From Papilionanthe hookeriana x Papilionanthe teres (Eukaryota; Streptophyta; Magnoliopsida; Asparagales; Orchidaceae): a DNA stretch of 64,000 bases. Below the pieces are notes generated by a model. It saw nothing but the letters and a program-made list of their open reading frames with translations. It did no database searches and was not told the origin of the DNA. The stretch spans positions 56,934,740-56,998,739 of the forward strand of contig CM040421.1 of assembly GCA_022702705.1 (NCBI GenBank), written 5' to 3'. Each line of letters starts with the position of its first letter. Position 1 is the stretch's first letter. The position numbers were made by a program, and so were the translations under genes. This document shows positions 35,884 through 46,180 of the stretch, one piece after another.

Positions 35884-37626
35884 TGATTTAGATATAAAAA
35901 TTATGATTTTATAATATGGGATACTACACAAGTATACGTATCGTTTATCAAGTAATATAGGTCTTTCTGATTAAGCCCCGAGATATCGAACCCACAGGGA
36001 AATGTAAAAACTTATTAAAGAAATAAGAAAATTAGATTAATTTTTAAATGAATTTTGAAAGTATGCTTTGATTTTTAAAGTTTGAAAGTTGTTTTTGATA
36101 TTTTTGATAAAACGTTAAGTAGGAAATGAAAATTATCAAAACTTTAAAACATGATATAAAACACTAGGAAATAAAATATATTTTTCTTTCTCCTATAAAG
36201 TATTAATAATTATGAAAGTATTGTTGTGGAAGTATTTAAATGTGTTGTGACAAATAGGAGCAAATTTATTATTTACCCTTACTTGGTTCTATAAAGAACA
36301 TTGGTTAATTTGAAAATTTAAAATTTTGAAAATGGTTAAGCAGGGAAGATACCAGCTCTCGCTCTAGAGTTCCCTCGATTCCCTCCACCTGGGGGCTAAC
36401 TTCTCATAATAAAATTTAAAACATCAAACCAAATTAGGGGGCTTAGGCTGTCACTCTAAAGTCCTCTAATTTTACTCCACATTAAAAATATATCTCCTAA
36501 TATATTTGCATTCTGTTATAGTGACTACAATTCTCACCCATATAATTGCATGTGATTTTTACCAGTTGTTGTTTGAGACAATACCGCATTGGGTCTTACA
36601 TAATCTCACAACAAATTTTAACATCTTAACTGGTCAAATTAAGAACTAAATTAAGTTCATGGAATTAAATCTTCACAACTTATTCCAACTTTAAACACTT
36701 ATACATTCCACAACAATCCTACATAATTTAATTACTTCTTCATTTAAGAAAGAAAAAAATAAAGAAAACTACTCAGAACTCATGGAGAAAACACAAACAC
36801 ATATTGATTTGAAATTAGAAATCATAATGAAAACGCAACAAGCTTTAATTAAAAACTAAATATAAAAACAGAAGTAAACACTTATCTAAAAATCCTCTCC
36901 ACAAGACTCTGGAAGTTCCTTTGAAACTTGACTTTCCACTAAAACAGTCCTCAGAGTGGGTAGCCCAACTCTGATGACTGATGACTCAGAAACAGACTTC
37001 AGACTTCAATAAAAACTAAATAAAAGGAAGGAAGAGAATGGGTGAGAAGAAGGCTTCACTCCAACCCCTTTCTCATTTCTTACACTCTACTCATACTCCT
37101 ACTGATTTCTCTCCCTCACACACTCTCTCAACTCTGTAATAACTTTAAAAAGAACTCTCTAAAGACTCCCTCTTTCTTCAAGACTCTCATGCAAATTACA
37201 TGACATAATTTTAATAATAATCCAAAAGGTGTCTTGGTGTCTCTTTAAATTGTGTCCCGATTCAATGTATCCACCAAACCTTGCATCCCTTGGATCACTT
37301 ATGCCTCCAAAAGGAAGTTAAGGAGGTTACCATCAAAAGTTTCCTCAAACACCCCTTGGAAATGGTGCCAAATTTGATTAAATTTGATTTTTATAATTCT
37401 GGTGCCTCAGCGCCGACCAGGCGACACTTAGCCACCAGTGTCCAATTTTTTATTTTTAAAATTTTTTCTTTGCTCTAAATTTGATCTAATTTTGTTCCTT
37501 TCATCATAATCACTTATTTTCATCATACATGTAAGAAAAACACAAAATACCTTCCATTAAAGTGCAATATCATAAAAAATAGGTATAAAAATGTGCATAA
37601 AAACACTATATATTTTAGGTGTATCA
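35884..37626 (-). mobile_element. Nested solo LTR of family X (insertion 2 in copy B)
   Basis: Related to insertion 1 and to the LTR at 1-1488. On the minus strand it starts TGATACACCTAAAATAT and shows the ATACCTATTTTTTATGATAT block. The distal part (plus strand 35925-36000) reads ACACAAGTATACGTATCG ... GATATCGAACCCACAGGGA, the reverse of the usual plant gypsy LTR 3' region. A GC-rich motif lies near 37405-37445. No internal coding sequence. The left boundary is uncertain (35884-35917). Confidence 0.7.
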
Positions 37627-37881
37627 TTTCTTGATCTATATAGAGAGTTTTCTTAAGTGGCTTCAGTCATTTAAGATGTTTTGCCTTTATAGTAAACTTT
37701 AAGAACTCAGGTAATATAAAACCTATCTAGTTGGTTCATGCTAGGTAGGGGAATTTTTCGGCTAATTTAAATAGTTTGCGAACCAAACAGATAATGGATT
37801 CTTTAGTTTATTTGATCAAGTCACACCGCCAAGCAATGTATCCATTATTCGGGATAGATACATGAGTTGTGGTGTAATGAT

Positions 37882-38381
37882 NNNNNNNNNNNNNNNNNNN
37901 NNNNNNNNNNNNNNNNNNNNNNNNNNNNNNNNNNNNNNNNNNNNNNNNNNNNNNNNNNNNNNNNNNNNNNNNNNNNNNNNNNNNNNNNNNNNNNNNNNNN
38001 NNNNNNNNNNNNNNNNNNNNNNNNNNNNNNNNNNNNNNNNNNNNNNNNNNNNNNNNNNNNNNNNNNNNNNNNNNNNNNNNNNNNNNNNNNNNNNNNNNNN
38101 NNNNNNNNNNNNNNNNNNNNNNNNNNNNNNNNNNNNNNNNNNNNNNNNNNNNNNNNNNNNNNNNNNNNNNNNNNNNNNNNNNNNNNNNNNNNNNNNNNNN
38201 NNNNNNNNNNNNNNNNNNNNNNNNNNNNNNNNNNNNNNNNNNNNNNNNNNNNNNNNNNNNNNNNNNNNNNNNNNNNNNNNNNNNNNNNNNNNNNNNNNNN
38301 NNNNNNNNNNNNNNNNNNNNNNNNNNNNNNNNNNNNNNNNNNNNNNNNNNNNNNNNNNNNNNNNNNNNNNNNNNNNNNNNN
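37882..38381. other. Assembly gap (500 N)
   Basis: Exactly 500 undetermined bases, a conventional scaffold gap size. The LTR copy B end, primer-binding site and gag of the element would be expected here and are not visible. Frames crossing it are meaningless. Confidence 0.99.
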
Positions 38382-38552
38382 TGTGAGTTCCGAGGAGCTC
38401 CGATCACAATAGAGTTAGAGCCTTCCGATTCGAAGCTAATCTAGAAGAACTCGTCATTCCGATTCGAGAGGAGACACCAAGCAAACTCAATACTAGATTC
38501 GGAGGAAATTGCAGAAGTTAACTTAAGAAGTGGAAGAGTTCTACCTCCGAGA

Positions 38553-39242
38553 ATGGGTCCAAAGGACAAAGGAAAGCAGGTGGTTGTTCAGGAAGAACCA
38601 ACCCCGGCAGAAGAAATAACCATTCAGGAAGAAATCGAGACACATGAAAATAAAGTGGTCTACAACGTGCTAGCCCATCTTAGGAAACTACCGGCCAAAC
38701 TGAGCATCTACGACGCTCTCATCTTATCAAAGGAGATGAGAGAAGCTCTGATCACGGCCTTACTTGATTCAGAAATTTGCTTAGCTCAAATGGCAGGAGA
38801 TTCCTTGGATGAGGTTTGTTCGTTAAAGGAACAGCGAGGTGTCACCTTCATGGACAATGACCTACTACTTGGGACAGCAGACCACAACCGACCGTTGTAC
38901 ATTTCAGTTACAATAGGGAAGTTTACACTCTCCAGAGTATTGGTGGATCCAGGAGCATCAATCAATATAATGAATCTTCGAACGCTAGCATACTTGGAAA
39001 TTGATGCTCGCGCGCTCGAAGCAAACAAAATGCTATTAAGGGGATTCAACCAGAAAGGAGAAAGAGCCCTCGGATCGATAACACTGCTAATGAAGACCGG
39101 TGACCTGGCAAAGACAACCGCGAAATTTCACATAATTGATTCAGAAACGTCATTCAATGCTCTACTGGGCCGACCCTGGATACATGAAAACAGGATGGTA
39201 CCATCATCCCTACACCAGTGCATCAAATACTACTATGGAGGG
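38553..39242 (+). pseudogene. Gag-Pol part: retropepsin (PR) region
   Basis: An open frame of about 230 codons starts MGPKDKGKQVV. The segment LAHLRKLPAKLSIYDALILS (residues about 41-60) is the conserved block before the protease in Tat/Ogre polyproteins. The aspartic protease motif LVDPGASINIM has its catalytic Asp at residue 132 (38946-38948). DPG replaces the usual DTG/DSG; this variant is common in plant Tat elements. The flap/terminal block FNALLGRPWIHE and SLHQCIKYYYGG follow. After that, similarity moves to another frame near 39240, so a frameshift ends this ORF early. The protease would cut the polyprotein within virus-like particles. The upstream start is arbitrary because the gap hides gag. 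Confidence 0.85.
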
Positions 39243-39816
39243 GAACGAGTGCATCAAAGGTGACTTACAACCATTCTCCGTACATGAAATTGGAATCCAT
39301 GAAGATGCGACTTATTACGCACCCCCGAAGAAAACAATCTTCTCCGGAGATACCATAACGAATGAAGCAAAGGAAGTTCGGGACAACGAAGAACCCGAAG
39401 TTCTAGTCCAACGATCACTCACCACTCCCTTACAGCGAGATGGTGAAGGTTTCTCCACAACTCGCATCCGAGGTCGAGGCCGGGGTCGAGGTCGTGGCGG
39501 AGACGTTAGGACAGTTGGACGGAGGAAACCGACCATCAATGTTGATTGGGAAGACGAGCTCGAAGAAAAAAAGATCAAACAAGAAGCAGCGACAATAAGT
39601 CGGAAGAAGCCACAATTCAGGATCCCACTTGAAGATGAAAAGAATGAAGAATATAAATCAATGTACGAGAATATTAACCACTATGTACATACTATGACCC
39701 TGAACCCGATCCATTCTAATAAGATCAAGGGTATGGTGGTCAAAGAGGTACATAGCGGCGTGCGAAAGCCCATCAAATTCTCATCGTGGTGCTCCTTCCT
39801 CCAAAACCGAGAATAA
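39243..39816 (+). pseudogene. Gag-Pol linker after protease, with RGG-like tract
   Basis: The reading frame continues from the protease one base out of phase: KGDLQPFSVHEIGIHEDATYY is the normal continuation after SLHQCIK in Tat elements. It includes an Arg-Gly tract (RIRGRGRGRGRGG, about 39463-39501) followed by charged sequence. The linker has no known catalytic role. The RG tract resembles RNA-binding RGG boxes (inference). The frame ends near 39816, shortly before the next ORF. Confidence 0.65.
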
Positions 39817-39850
39817 TGTACAATTTGAAGATGTCACTTCATCAGAATTA

Positions 39851-40372
39851 ATGGAATTACCTTTTGAGTGGTACTCTCCTTGTGTTCAAAATTTAATTCA
39901 GCATGGTTTCTTACCTCGACAGTGGACAAAGGGCCAATCACAACATTTTGAAAAATTATGGAATAACTTCGGTCGTCCACCCAATTCAAAGCATGGTCTT
40001 GGATTTGGCACAGTAGGATCAGTTGACAATACTGAATTTTGCTTGGTTGTCACTTGCGAGTCTAATGAAAACTGCATGGAAACTACAGAAGAACTTGAAG
40101 ATTTACAAATTGGAGACGCTCCACCAGAATTTGAAGAAGAGATTAAATCTACAATAGATGAGTTAACGGAAGTTAACTTAGGTACTAGCGAAGAGCCTAG
40201 ACCTACCTTTGTTAGCTCCGTACTCATTAAAAAAGACTGCGAAGGAATAATCAAGTTATTAATGGAATTTAAAGACTATTTTGCTTGGAGCTACGATGAG
40301 ATGCCAGGATTAGCTCCAGAGGTCGCAGTCCATAAGCTAGGAGTGGATCCTACTTCTGTCCCAGTCAGATAA
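39851..40372 (+). pseudogene. Pol linker and start of the reverse transcriptase region
   Basis: MELPFEWYSPCVQNLIQHGF and LPRQWTKGQ match the spacer of Tat/Ogre polyproteins. The end carries FAWSYDEMPGL, the conserved block just before the RT palm in plant Ty3/gypsy elements. A TAA at 40370-40372 interrupts PVR-GPKRM, where family members usually have Gln, so a CAA to TAA change is likely. RT sequence continues in the same frame directly after the stop. Confidence 0.8.
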
Positions 40373-41026
40373 GGTCCCAAAAGAATGCTTCTAGAAATCG
40401 AACAACAAGTCATAGCTGAAGTTAAAAAGCTAATAGACGCCAAATTTGTCCGTGAAGAACAATACCCGACTTGGCTAGCCAATGTGGTACCAGTTAGGAA
40501 GAAGAATGGTCAGATCAGAATTTGTGTGGATTTCGGAGATTTAAACAAGGCATGTCCAAAAGATGAATTCCTCTACCGATCCCGGAATTAATGATCGACA
40601 TTGCTTCGACACATGAAATATTCTCATTCATGGATGGATCTTCGGGATACAACCGGATAAAAATGGCTCCAGAAGATGAGAAACTTACGAGCATTCGTAA
40701 CGCCGATCGGAGTATATTGCTACACAGTGATGCCATTCGGACTGAAGAAAGCAGGAGCAACATACCAGAGAGCGATGACAAGAATTTTTTATGATCTCAT
40801 CCACAATCAAGTCGAATTCTACGTGGATGATGTGGTCATCAAAAGCAAAGTAAAGGAAAACCACCTGTATGATTTGAGAATTGTTTTCGAACGATTAAGA
40901 CAATTTAACCTTAAGATGAATCCCTTAAAATGCGCCCTCGGCGTCACCTCTAGGAAATTCTTAGGATTCGTTGTCCGACATCGTGGAATTGAAATCGAAC
41001 CGGAAAAGATTAAAGCTATCTTATAA
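40373..41026 (+). pseudogene. Reverse transcriptase domain (Tat/Ogre lineage)
   Basis: WLANVVPVRKKNGQIRICVD (fingers/palm) is followed by DFGDLNKACPKDEF. A shift into another frame near 40570 gives SFMDGSSGYNRIKMAPED, and a shift back near 40676 gives TVMPFGLKKAGATYQRAM and the catalytic FYVDDVVIKSK. The YVDD box lies at 40820-40831 and is intact. The domain ends with LGFVVRHRGIEIEP. At least two frameshifts disrupt it, so this copy cannot produce an active enzyme. Its role was minus- and plus-strand cDNA synthesis from the element's RNA. Confidence 0.93.
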
Positions 41027-41690
41027 ATGCCACCTCCCAGAACCTTAAAGCAACTACGATCTTTTCAAGGAAGTCGGCATATCTTCGACGCTTTATCTCA
41101 AACTTGTCGGGTAGGTGTCAGCCTTTCTCGACATTAGTTAAAAAGGACGCCAAATTTATTTGGGAAGAGAAATGCCAGTAGGGCCTTCGAGGACATTAAA
41201 CAATATTTAATGACACCTCCTCGTCTTAGCAGCCCTGGCCTCGAGCGGACCGACGATACTTTATACCGCGGCTTTAGACGACTCTCTCGGAGCCTCGTTA
41301 GCCTGAGTCAATGATGAGGGTAAAGAAAATGCTCTTTACTACCTAAGTCGTCGTTTACTTCCGACGGAAATAAGGTATCCCGCAATTGAAAAGCATTGTT
41401 TGGCCCCGATCTTCGCCGCTCAAAAGCTCGGGCACTACATGCTTTCTCATAAGGTTAACTCTGATCTCGAAATTTAATCCATTGCAATACTTGATGACTC
41501 GTCCAACGCTTTCCGACGGACTTGCCGGATGGTCGATGATATTATTGCAATTCGATATAAATTTCGTGCCTCTTCGTGCCGTAAAAGGACAAGTCTTAGT
41601 AGACTTCCTCGCAAAGACACCCTTTGCGGCGAATCTCCTCTCGATGACGATTTGCCGCGATGAACAAATAATGAGCTTAGAAGACCCCGA
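41027..41690 (+). pseudogene. First RNase H domain (gypsy type), decayed
   Basis: Blocks scattered over several frames match the RNase H part of plant Ty3/gypsy pol: PPPRTLKQLRSFQG, then DAKFIWEEKCQ, PTILYTAALDDSLGASLA, ALYYLSRRLLPTEIRYPAIE and VKGQVLVDFLAKTPF. The connecting sequence has shifts and stops. It removes RNA from RNA-DNA hybrids during reverse transcription. The position between RT and the second RNase H is standard for Tat elements. Confidence 0.85.
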
Positions 41691-42125
41691 TGATCGACGT
41701 TGGGAATTATATTTCGACGGAGCATCTTCGACGACACAAAGACGAAGAATCGCAAGTGATAGTGCCCGGAAAGGCAGGGATCGGATTAATCTTTATAACA
41801 CCGGAGCGGGGGATGTTAAGACACTCCTACCACTTGACAGAGCCGTGTACAAACAACGAAGCCGAGTACGAAGCTCTCGTAACAGGACTAGAATTAACTA
41901 TTCAAATGGGGATAACAAACATCAACATCTACAGGGATTCACAGTTAATCATTCAACAGATCGCCGGACAGAACAGAATTTTAAAGCCAAGACTCGAGCA
42001 AAACTTCCAGTATGCCATACAGCTGTTGGAACAAATTCTGAATGTGACGATCTACAAAATTCCTAGAAAAGAAAATGCTTTAGTAGATGCATTAGCCCGC
42101 CTCACAAAAGAATTTGTCTGCTTAC
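41690..42125 (+). pseudogene. Second, archaeal-type RNase H domain (aRNH)
   Basis: RRWELYFDGASS carries the first catalytic Asp. After a shift near 41750 the frame reads GIGLIFITPERG, CTNNEAEYEALVTGLELTI (Glu), NIYRDSQLIIQQIAGQ (Asp) and KENALVDALARL (final Asp). All four acidic positions are still encoded. A second RNase H of this kind downstream of the gypsy one marks Tat-branch elements (Ogre, Retand, TatI-III), where it is thought to have been acquired separately. The frame runs on to 42313 before integrase sequence begins. Confidence 0.9.
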
Positions 42126-42329
42126 AAGATGAATCAGTGGAAGTGTCAGTTCACGGACGTCAGGTCCTATCACAGCTCGACATAGACACAATACACAAAT
42201 CAGAAAAAGAAGAAGAATCGATTGCAACGATGACGAAAAACAAAAAGATTGGCGACGACCATGACATAGACTACACCGCAAACGAGGAAAACTACCAGAC
42301 GATAGGTCGCTAGCCCATCAGATCAAGAA

Positions 42330-43520
42330 AAGAACTTTGTCCTACGCATTAATAAACAACACGTTATACAGAAGGTTTTTCGATCAAATGTGGCTAAAGT
42401 GCCTAAGCGGGTTCGAGGCCCGTGAAATTGTTAAAGAGGTGCATTCAGGACTCTGTGGCGCTCACCAGTCGGGTCCGAAGATGAAAATGAAAATTAAAAG
42501 ACTAGAGGTACTACCGGCCCTCGATGATGACCGACTGCATGAAAATCGCCAAGAGCTGTCACCAATGTCAAGTGCATGGAGTGGTTCTACACCAACTTCC
42601 AAATCTGCTACATCCTAAAATTGCATCTTGGTCATTTAAATGTTGGGGTACAGATATAGTGGATCCAATAGAACCACCATCTTCAAAAGGGCATCGCTTC
42701 ATTCTTGCGGCTACGGATTACTTTTCCAAGTGGGCGAGGCAGGCTCCACTCGGAGAAGTGAAAGCACACCATGTGCTACTGATTTTCAAGAACCAAGTTG
42801 TCTACCGTTTTGGAGTGCCGCGCGAGATCATCTCAGATAATGGGTCAGCATTTAGAAGCATGCAAATCAAAAATTTTGTTAGGAGACACGGAATCGATCG
42901 GCGATATTCAACAATTTACTACCCAAGAGCAAACGGCCCTGTCGAGGCTTTTAATAAAACTCTCATTCAAATCTTAAAGAAAACCTTGGACTATAATAAG
43001 AGAAATTGGCACGAGAAGTTATTAGAAGCCTTATGGGCCTACCGGACAACCTTCGTAACTCCTACTTAAGCTACACCTTACGCTCCGGTGTATGGGTCCG
43101 AGGCGGTGTTACCCTTAGAGGTCCGGCTTCCTTCACTCGGGATTGCGATTGCTAAACAAAATCACGACAGAAGAGAATGCCAAATTACGATTAGAGGAAT
43201 TAGAAAGCCTGGAAGGAAAAAGACTTGCAGCGTAGCAGAATTTAGAATTATACCAAGCTAAGATGGTTCAATCCCATGACAAACTGGTCCGCCCAAGAAC
43301 CTTCAAAGTTGGTGACTTAGTTCTCGTTCTCAAAAGACCTATTCTTGCACACCGCAAGATAGGAGGAAAATTTGAACCCACTTGGGAAGGACCGTTTGTG
43401 GTTGAGGCGATCACTCGGGAGGCTCTTACCGGCTAGTGAATTGCCAAGGAGAACGACATATGCTTCCGATCGATGGACGATACTTGAAAAGTATTACGCT
43501 ACTCGATGTTTCGAAAGAAT
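42330..43520 (+). pseudogene. Integrase (zinc finger, DD35E core, GPY/F C terminus), with nonsense changes
   Basis: The N-terminal zinc finger shows HSGLCGAHQSG (about 42441) and CHQCQ. The core keeps Asp in GTDIVDP (42653-42655), Asp in ISDNGSAF (42836-42838) and Glu in PVEAFNKT (42944-42946), with 35 residues between the last two, a normal DD35E. A TAA at 43067-43069 falls in TPT-ATPY where Gln is usual. Sequence beyond it (GSEAVLPLEV, then DLVLVLKRPIL and KFEPTWEGPFVVEAI) is the C-terminal GPY/F module, in shifted frames and with another stop (43434-43436). The protein inserts cDNA into chromosomes. The catalytic residues survive but the reading frame does not. Confidence 0.92.
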
Positions 43521-43555
43521 GAATTTTTCATCCCTAGAAGCACGGGTGAAGTAGT

Positions 43556-43800
43556 TACTTATGATCGGGTCCGAACCCAAAAATAATAAAAAATGTGCTA
43601 AAATAAATAAAATCATGATAATAAAGTTTTCCTTGTTTTCTCTTCCATATCAAAATCTCTTTCCTGATATTTTCCCACTTCATTCCTGTTAAATTTGAAA
43701 ATATAAAAGTAATAAAAAAAACTGTCTTTAATGAACATTTTCTTAATGTCCTTGTTCTTAGTACAGCCCCTGATCCTTTTCCTTGTCTTTTCGTAGGGAA
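43556..43800 (+). other. AT-rich spacer between integrase and AlkB region
   Basis: No coding signal. This may hold a leader or splice signal for the downstream ORF; none can be named. Confidence 0.5.
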
Positions 43801-44370
43801 ATGTCGAACGGGCGGTTGGTCCTGCACTTTAGAAATGGCGTAAGCCTTGCACTCGAAGAAAAGAGGGTGAAAGATGGAGCGATAATCGAGATTGACTCAG
43901 ACTTCGCACCGGCGAGCTGCCGCAATACGAGGAAAGTGACCGGGTCCCGGTTGATCGAGAGGAACCGCCGGTCCGGACGAGTAATGAAAGTGGGTGGCCC
44001 AAGCCACCAATCCAAAGACGAAGAAAAGGAAAACAAACACCGAAGAAGACAAGAGAATCAAGTCCGTAGTCGCTACGACAGAGGGCGGGCTTGTCGGCGC
44101 CGCGCCCACGTAAATTCGGGAAGTACGAAGAGCTACTCTCACAACGAACTCGGCGAAGAAATAAAAATCACCGTATCCGCAAGATGTTAACTAAACTAGT
44201 CGCGGACCGGCGCGACGAGGCGAGCTTGCTATCGCCGAGTGCATATACTTCAAGGACACCGGCTCACCAGGAACCCGAAGAAAGGAGGCCGACCGAGGAT
44301 AACGAAGAGAACGAGGAAATCTTAAGAAGAACGAAGAAGGAAGGCTACAACGCCACCGGATAAAGCCACC
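43801..44370 (+). pseudogene. Unknown basic N-terminal region upstream of the AlkB domain
   Basis: An ATG at 43801 opens a 129-codon frame: MSNGRLVLHFRNGVSLALEE, then DGAIIEIDSDFAP, then a highly charged segment (KDEEKENKHRRRQENQV, RGRACRRRAH). A second charged frame (44091-44363) overlaps in another phase and includes TEDNEENEEILRRTKKE. I recognise no family. Position and orientation suggest that it is the N-terminal part of the protein carrying the AlkB domain, with frameshifts between. Base composition is markedly richer in CG dinucleotides than the surrounding AT-rich DNA. Confidence 0.5.
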
Positions 44371-44374
44371 AGTA

Positions 44375-45240
44375 ATGCATAACCTTGTTGCGAGAGCGGC
44401 CCCGGAGGATGTCCCGACGGAGACCATCCCCGAGGAGCCGAGGTATGCAGGAGAACGCGAAGGGATTGAGCCGTATATCCCACAAGACGTCACCAGGCCT
44501 CGCCATTTGCAGATTATTCCGGAATACGAGCTAGAAAGGATGCAGAATGTCGAAAAGAAAACTTTTGAATACTTCGAGAGAATCAGAGGCAGGAGGATCA
44601 ATATACTAGAAGGCCTCGAGCTACATACAGACGTGTTCTCAGAATACGAGCAACAACGGATCGTGGATCGCATCCGGATTTGAAAAGAATGGGCCGAGCG
44701 GGCCGCCTAAGAGAAAACACTTACTCGGAACCCCGGAGATGGATGCCGTGGAAAGGTAGAATTACCATACAATGTGGATGCTGCTACAACTTCGCAGAAG
44801 ACAGGAAGGGAAACCCACCGGGAATACTCCGTCATGGCTAGGTGGATCCAATGCCATTAGTCATCAAAAGGATGGTAAAAAGAATGATAACATAGAGGGT
44901 ATTGCCAGCAGATTGCATACCCAATTGTTGCATCATTAACATTTACAAGAAGGGTGACTGCATACCCCCGCACATAGATCACCACGACTTTGTCGGACAA
45001 CTTTCGCACGCTTTCTTTTCCGAACGAATGTAATATCATGTTCGGATCCGACCTCCGGATAGCGAGGCCCGGGTGAGTTCCGAGGGCAAGTAAAGATACC
45101 ATTACCGGTAGGTTCTGTCATGATATCGAAGGGCAACGGAGCGGATGTCGCTAAACATTGCATACCGGGAGTACCAATGAAGCGGATCTCGGTTACTTTC
45201 GAAGGATGGACGACAGGAAGCACCTTACCACTTCCAGCCG
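44375..45240 (+). pseudogene. ALKBH9/10-type AlkB (2-oxoglutarate/Fe(II) dioxygenase) domain inside the retroelement
   Basis: The 44375 frame reads YELERMQNVEKKTFEYFE, then INILEGLELHTDVFSEYEQQ and RIVDRI, the block preceding the catalytic fold in plant ALKBH9/10 proteins. From 44677 in another phase come RMGRAGRLRENTYSEPRRW, WKGRITIQCGCCYNFAED and GNPPGILRH. Then DCIPPHIDHHDF carries the HxD iron ligands (44971-44979). From about 45085 in a third phase, PLPVGSVMISKGNGADVAKH has the distal His at 45156-45158, followed by KRISVTF with the 2-oxoglutarate Arg at 45183. The HxD-to-His spacing, about 62 codons, fits the family. Known relatives remove m6A from mRNA. At least two shifts and several stops make this copy inactive. 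No intron is apparent across the domain, which suits capture through RNA. It lies in sense with pol. Alternatively, a processed host pseudogene landed here. Confidence 0.92.
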
Positions 45241-46180
45241 GACCCGGAGCTAGAGAGCCTCCGGCCTTACGAGCCGTGAGTTACATGGAAAATATCACAC
45301 CTCCAACGTACATCCATACGGCATCCTTGCCGAGGATGGCTTGGAAGGTGATGTTATCGACCATGTACCTCACTATTCGTACATGGATTTTTGACGGATA
45401 CCTTTTGGGATGGATCGACAAAGATCATACATAGTCCGTTTTGAGTCTACATAGATTGTATGAGATGTATTCCAGATCGAGTTGTATGATGTATCTTCAA
45501 CATGATTGGAATGAAAGTGACCATGTCACATTTCGGCCTTCACCTCTTTTGTGCAAGTTGACTAGGAAACGCCATTAAAGTTAAATGAACTTCGAACAAA
45601 GAACGAAGAAAGCAAAAAAAAGAATGAAAGAAAACTTTCCTTAAAAATCTAAATTAAAAAAAAATGATGAACTCCAAATTCACGATAAAATAAAATTTGA
45701 ATCGTTAAAGGACAAACAAAATGAGCACAAATTTTAAATCAAATTTCAAATTTAATCCTTCCAAATTTCAAATCAAATCTCAATCAAATTTCATATTCAA
45801 TCTTTCCATATCTCAAATCAAATCTCAATCAAATTCAAATTCGATCTTTCAGATCTCAAATCAAATCTCAATCAAATTCAAACTCAACCTTCCAAATCTC
45901 AATCCGTTCTACTCTCTCCCTTGTCTGGGATGGAAGCGGTTGATTCCATTGACACAGAGCCATGAGGTTTTCGATTCGAATCTGATCGCGAGGAATTATA
46001 TCCAATCCAAACCAGCAACTCTCAATCAACTCTTTTGAATGGGATATGTAGCATCTACAAATACCCTCCTAATCTATTTCCTTCCATGAAAGTCTTTTAC
46101 AACTTTCATGAAATTCTCGAAACACCAAAATTCCACACTTTTCAAATCAACATTACAAATCTTTGCAATATCAATTACCG
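45241..46180 (+). other. Spacer after the AlkB region
   Basis: A frame running from the AlkB end to 45434 (…PPTYIHTASLPRMAWKV…) has no recognised family. 45720-45910 is a low-complexity run of AAATCAAATCTCAATC words. No further coding signal. Confidence 0.5.

Larger units (their letters stand above)
28320..37881 (+). mobile_element. Very long LTR of the Ogre/Tat-like element, copy B, split by two insertions
   Basis: Homologous in order to copy C: the ACACACA start block, the CCCAAAATTGACC low-complexity zone (28500-29600), TATTTAA at 30007, the GGACGACTCTCGGG block (30601) and CACGTGGATGA, the GCTCAGTGAACAGAGGAGAA block (30916), AT-rich DNA, and GGATGATCGGGAAT ... GATTTCCCAC (33383-33445). 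It then continues after the nested LTRs at 35389-35880 and 37627-37881 (matching 54180-54545 and 54630-54890). It lacks roughly the first 250 bases seen in copy C. An assembly gap follows. It is inferred to be the 5' LTR of the element whose pol lies at 38553-43520. Confidence 0.65.

Noticed and set aside
33801..37626. Interpretation of the two interruptions of copy B as one insertion
   Set aside because: Giant-LTR sequence matching 54180-54545 lies between them at 35389-35880, so they are two events.
37808..38412. Long frames crossing the N run
   Set aside because: They consist of unknown residues; no biological meaning.
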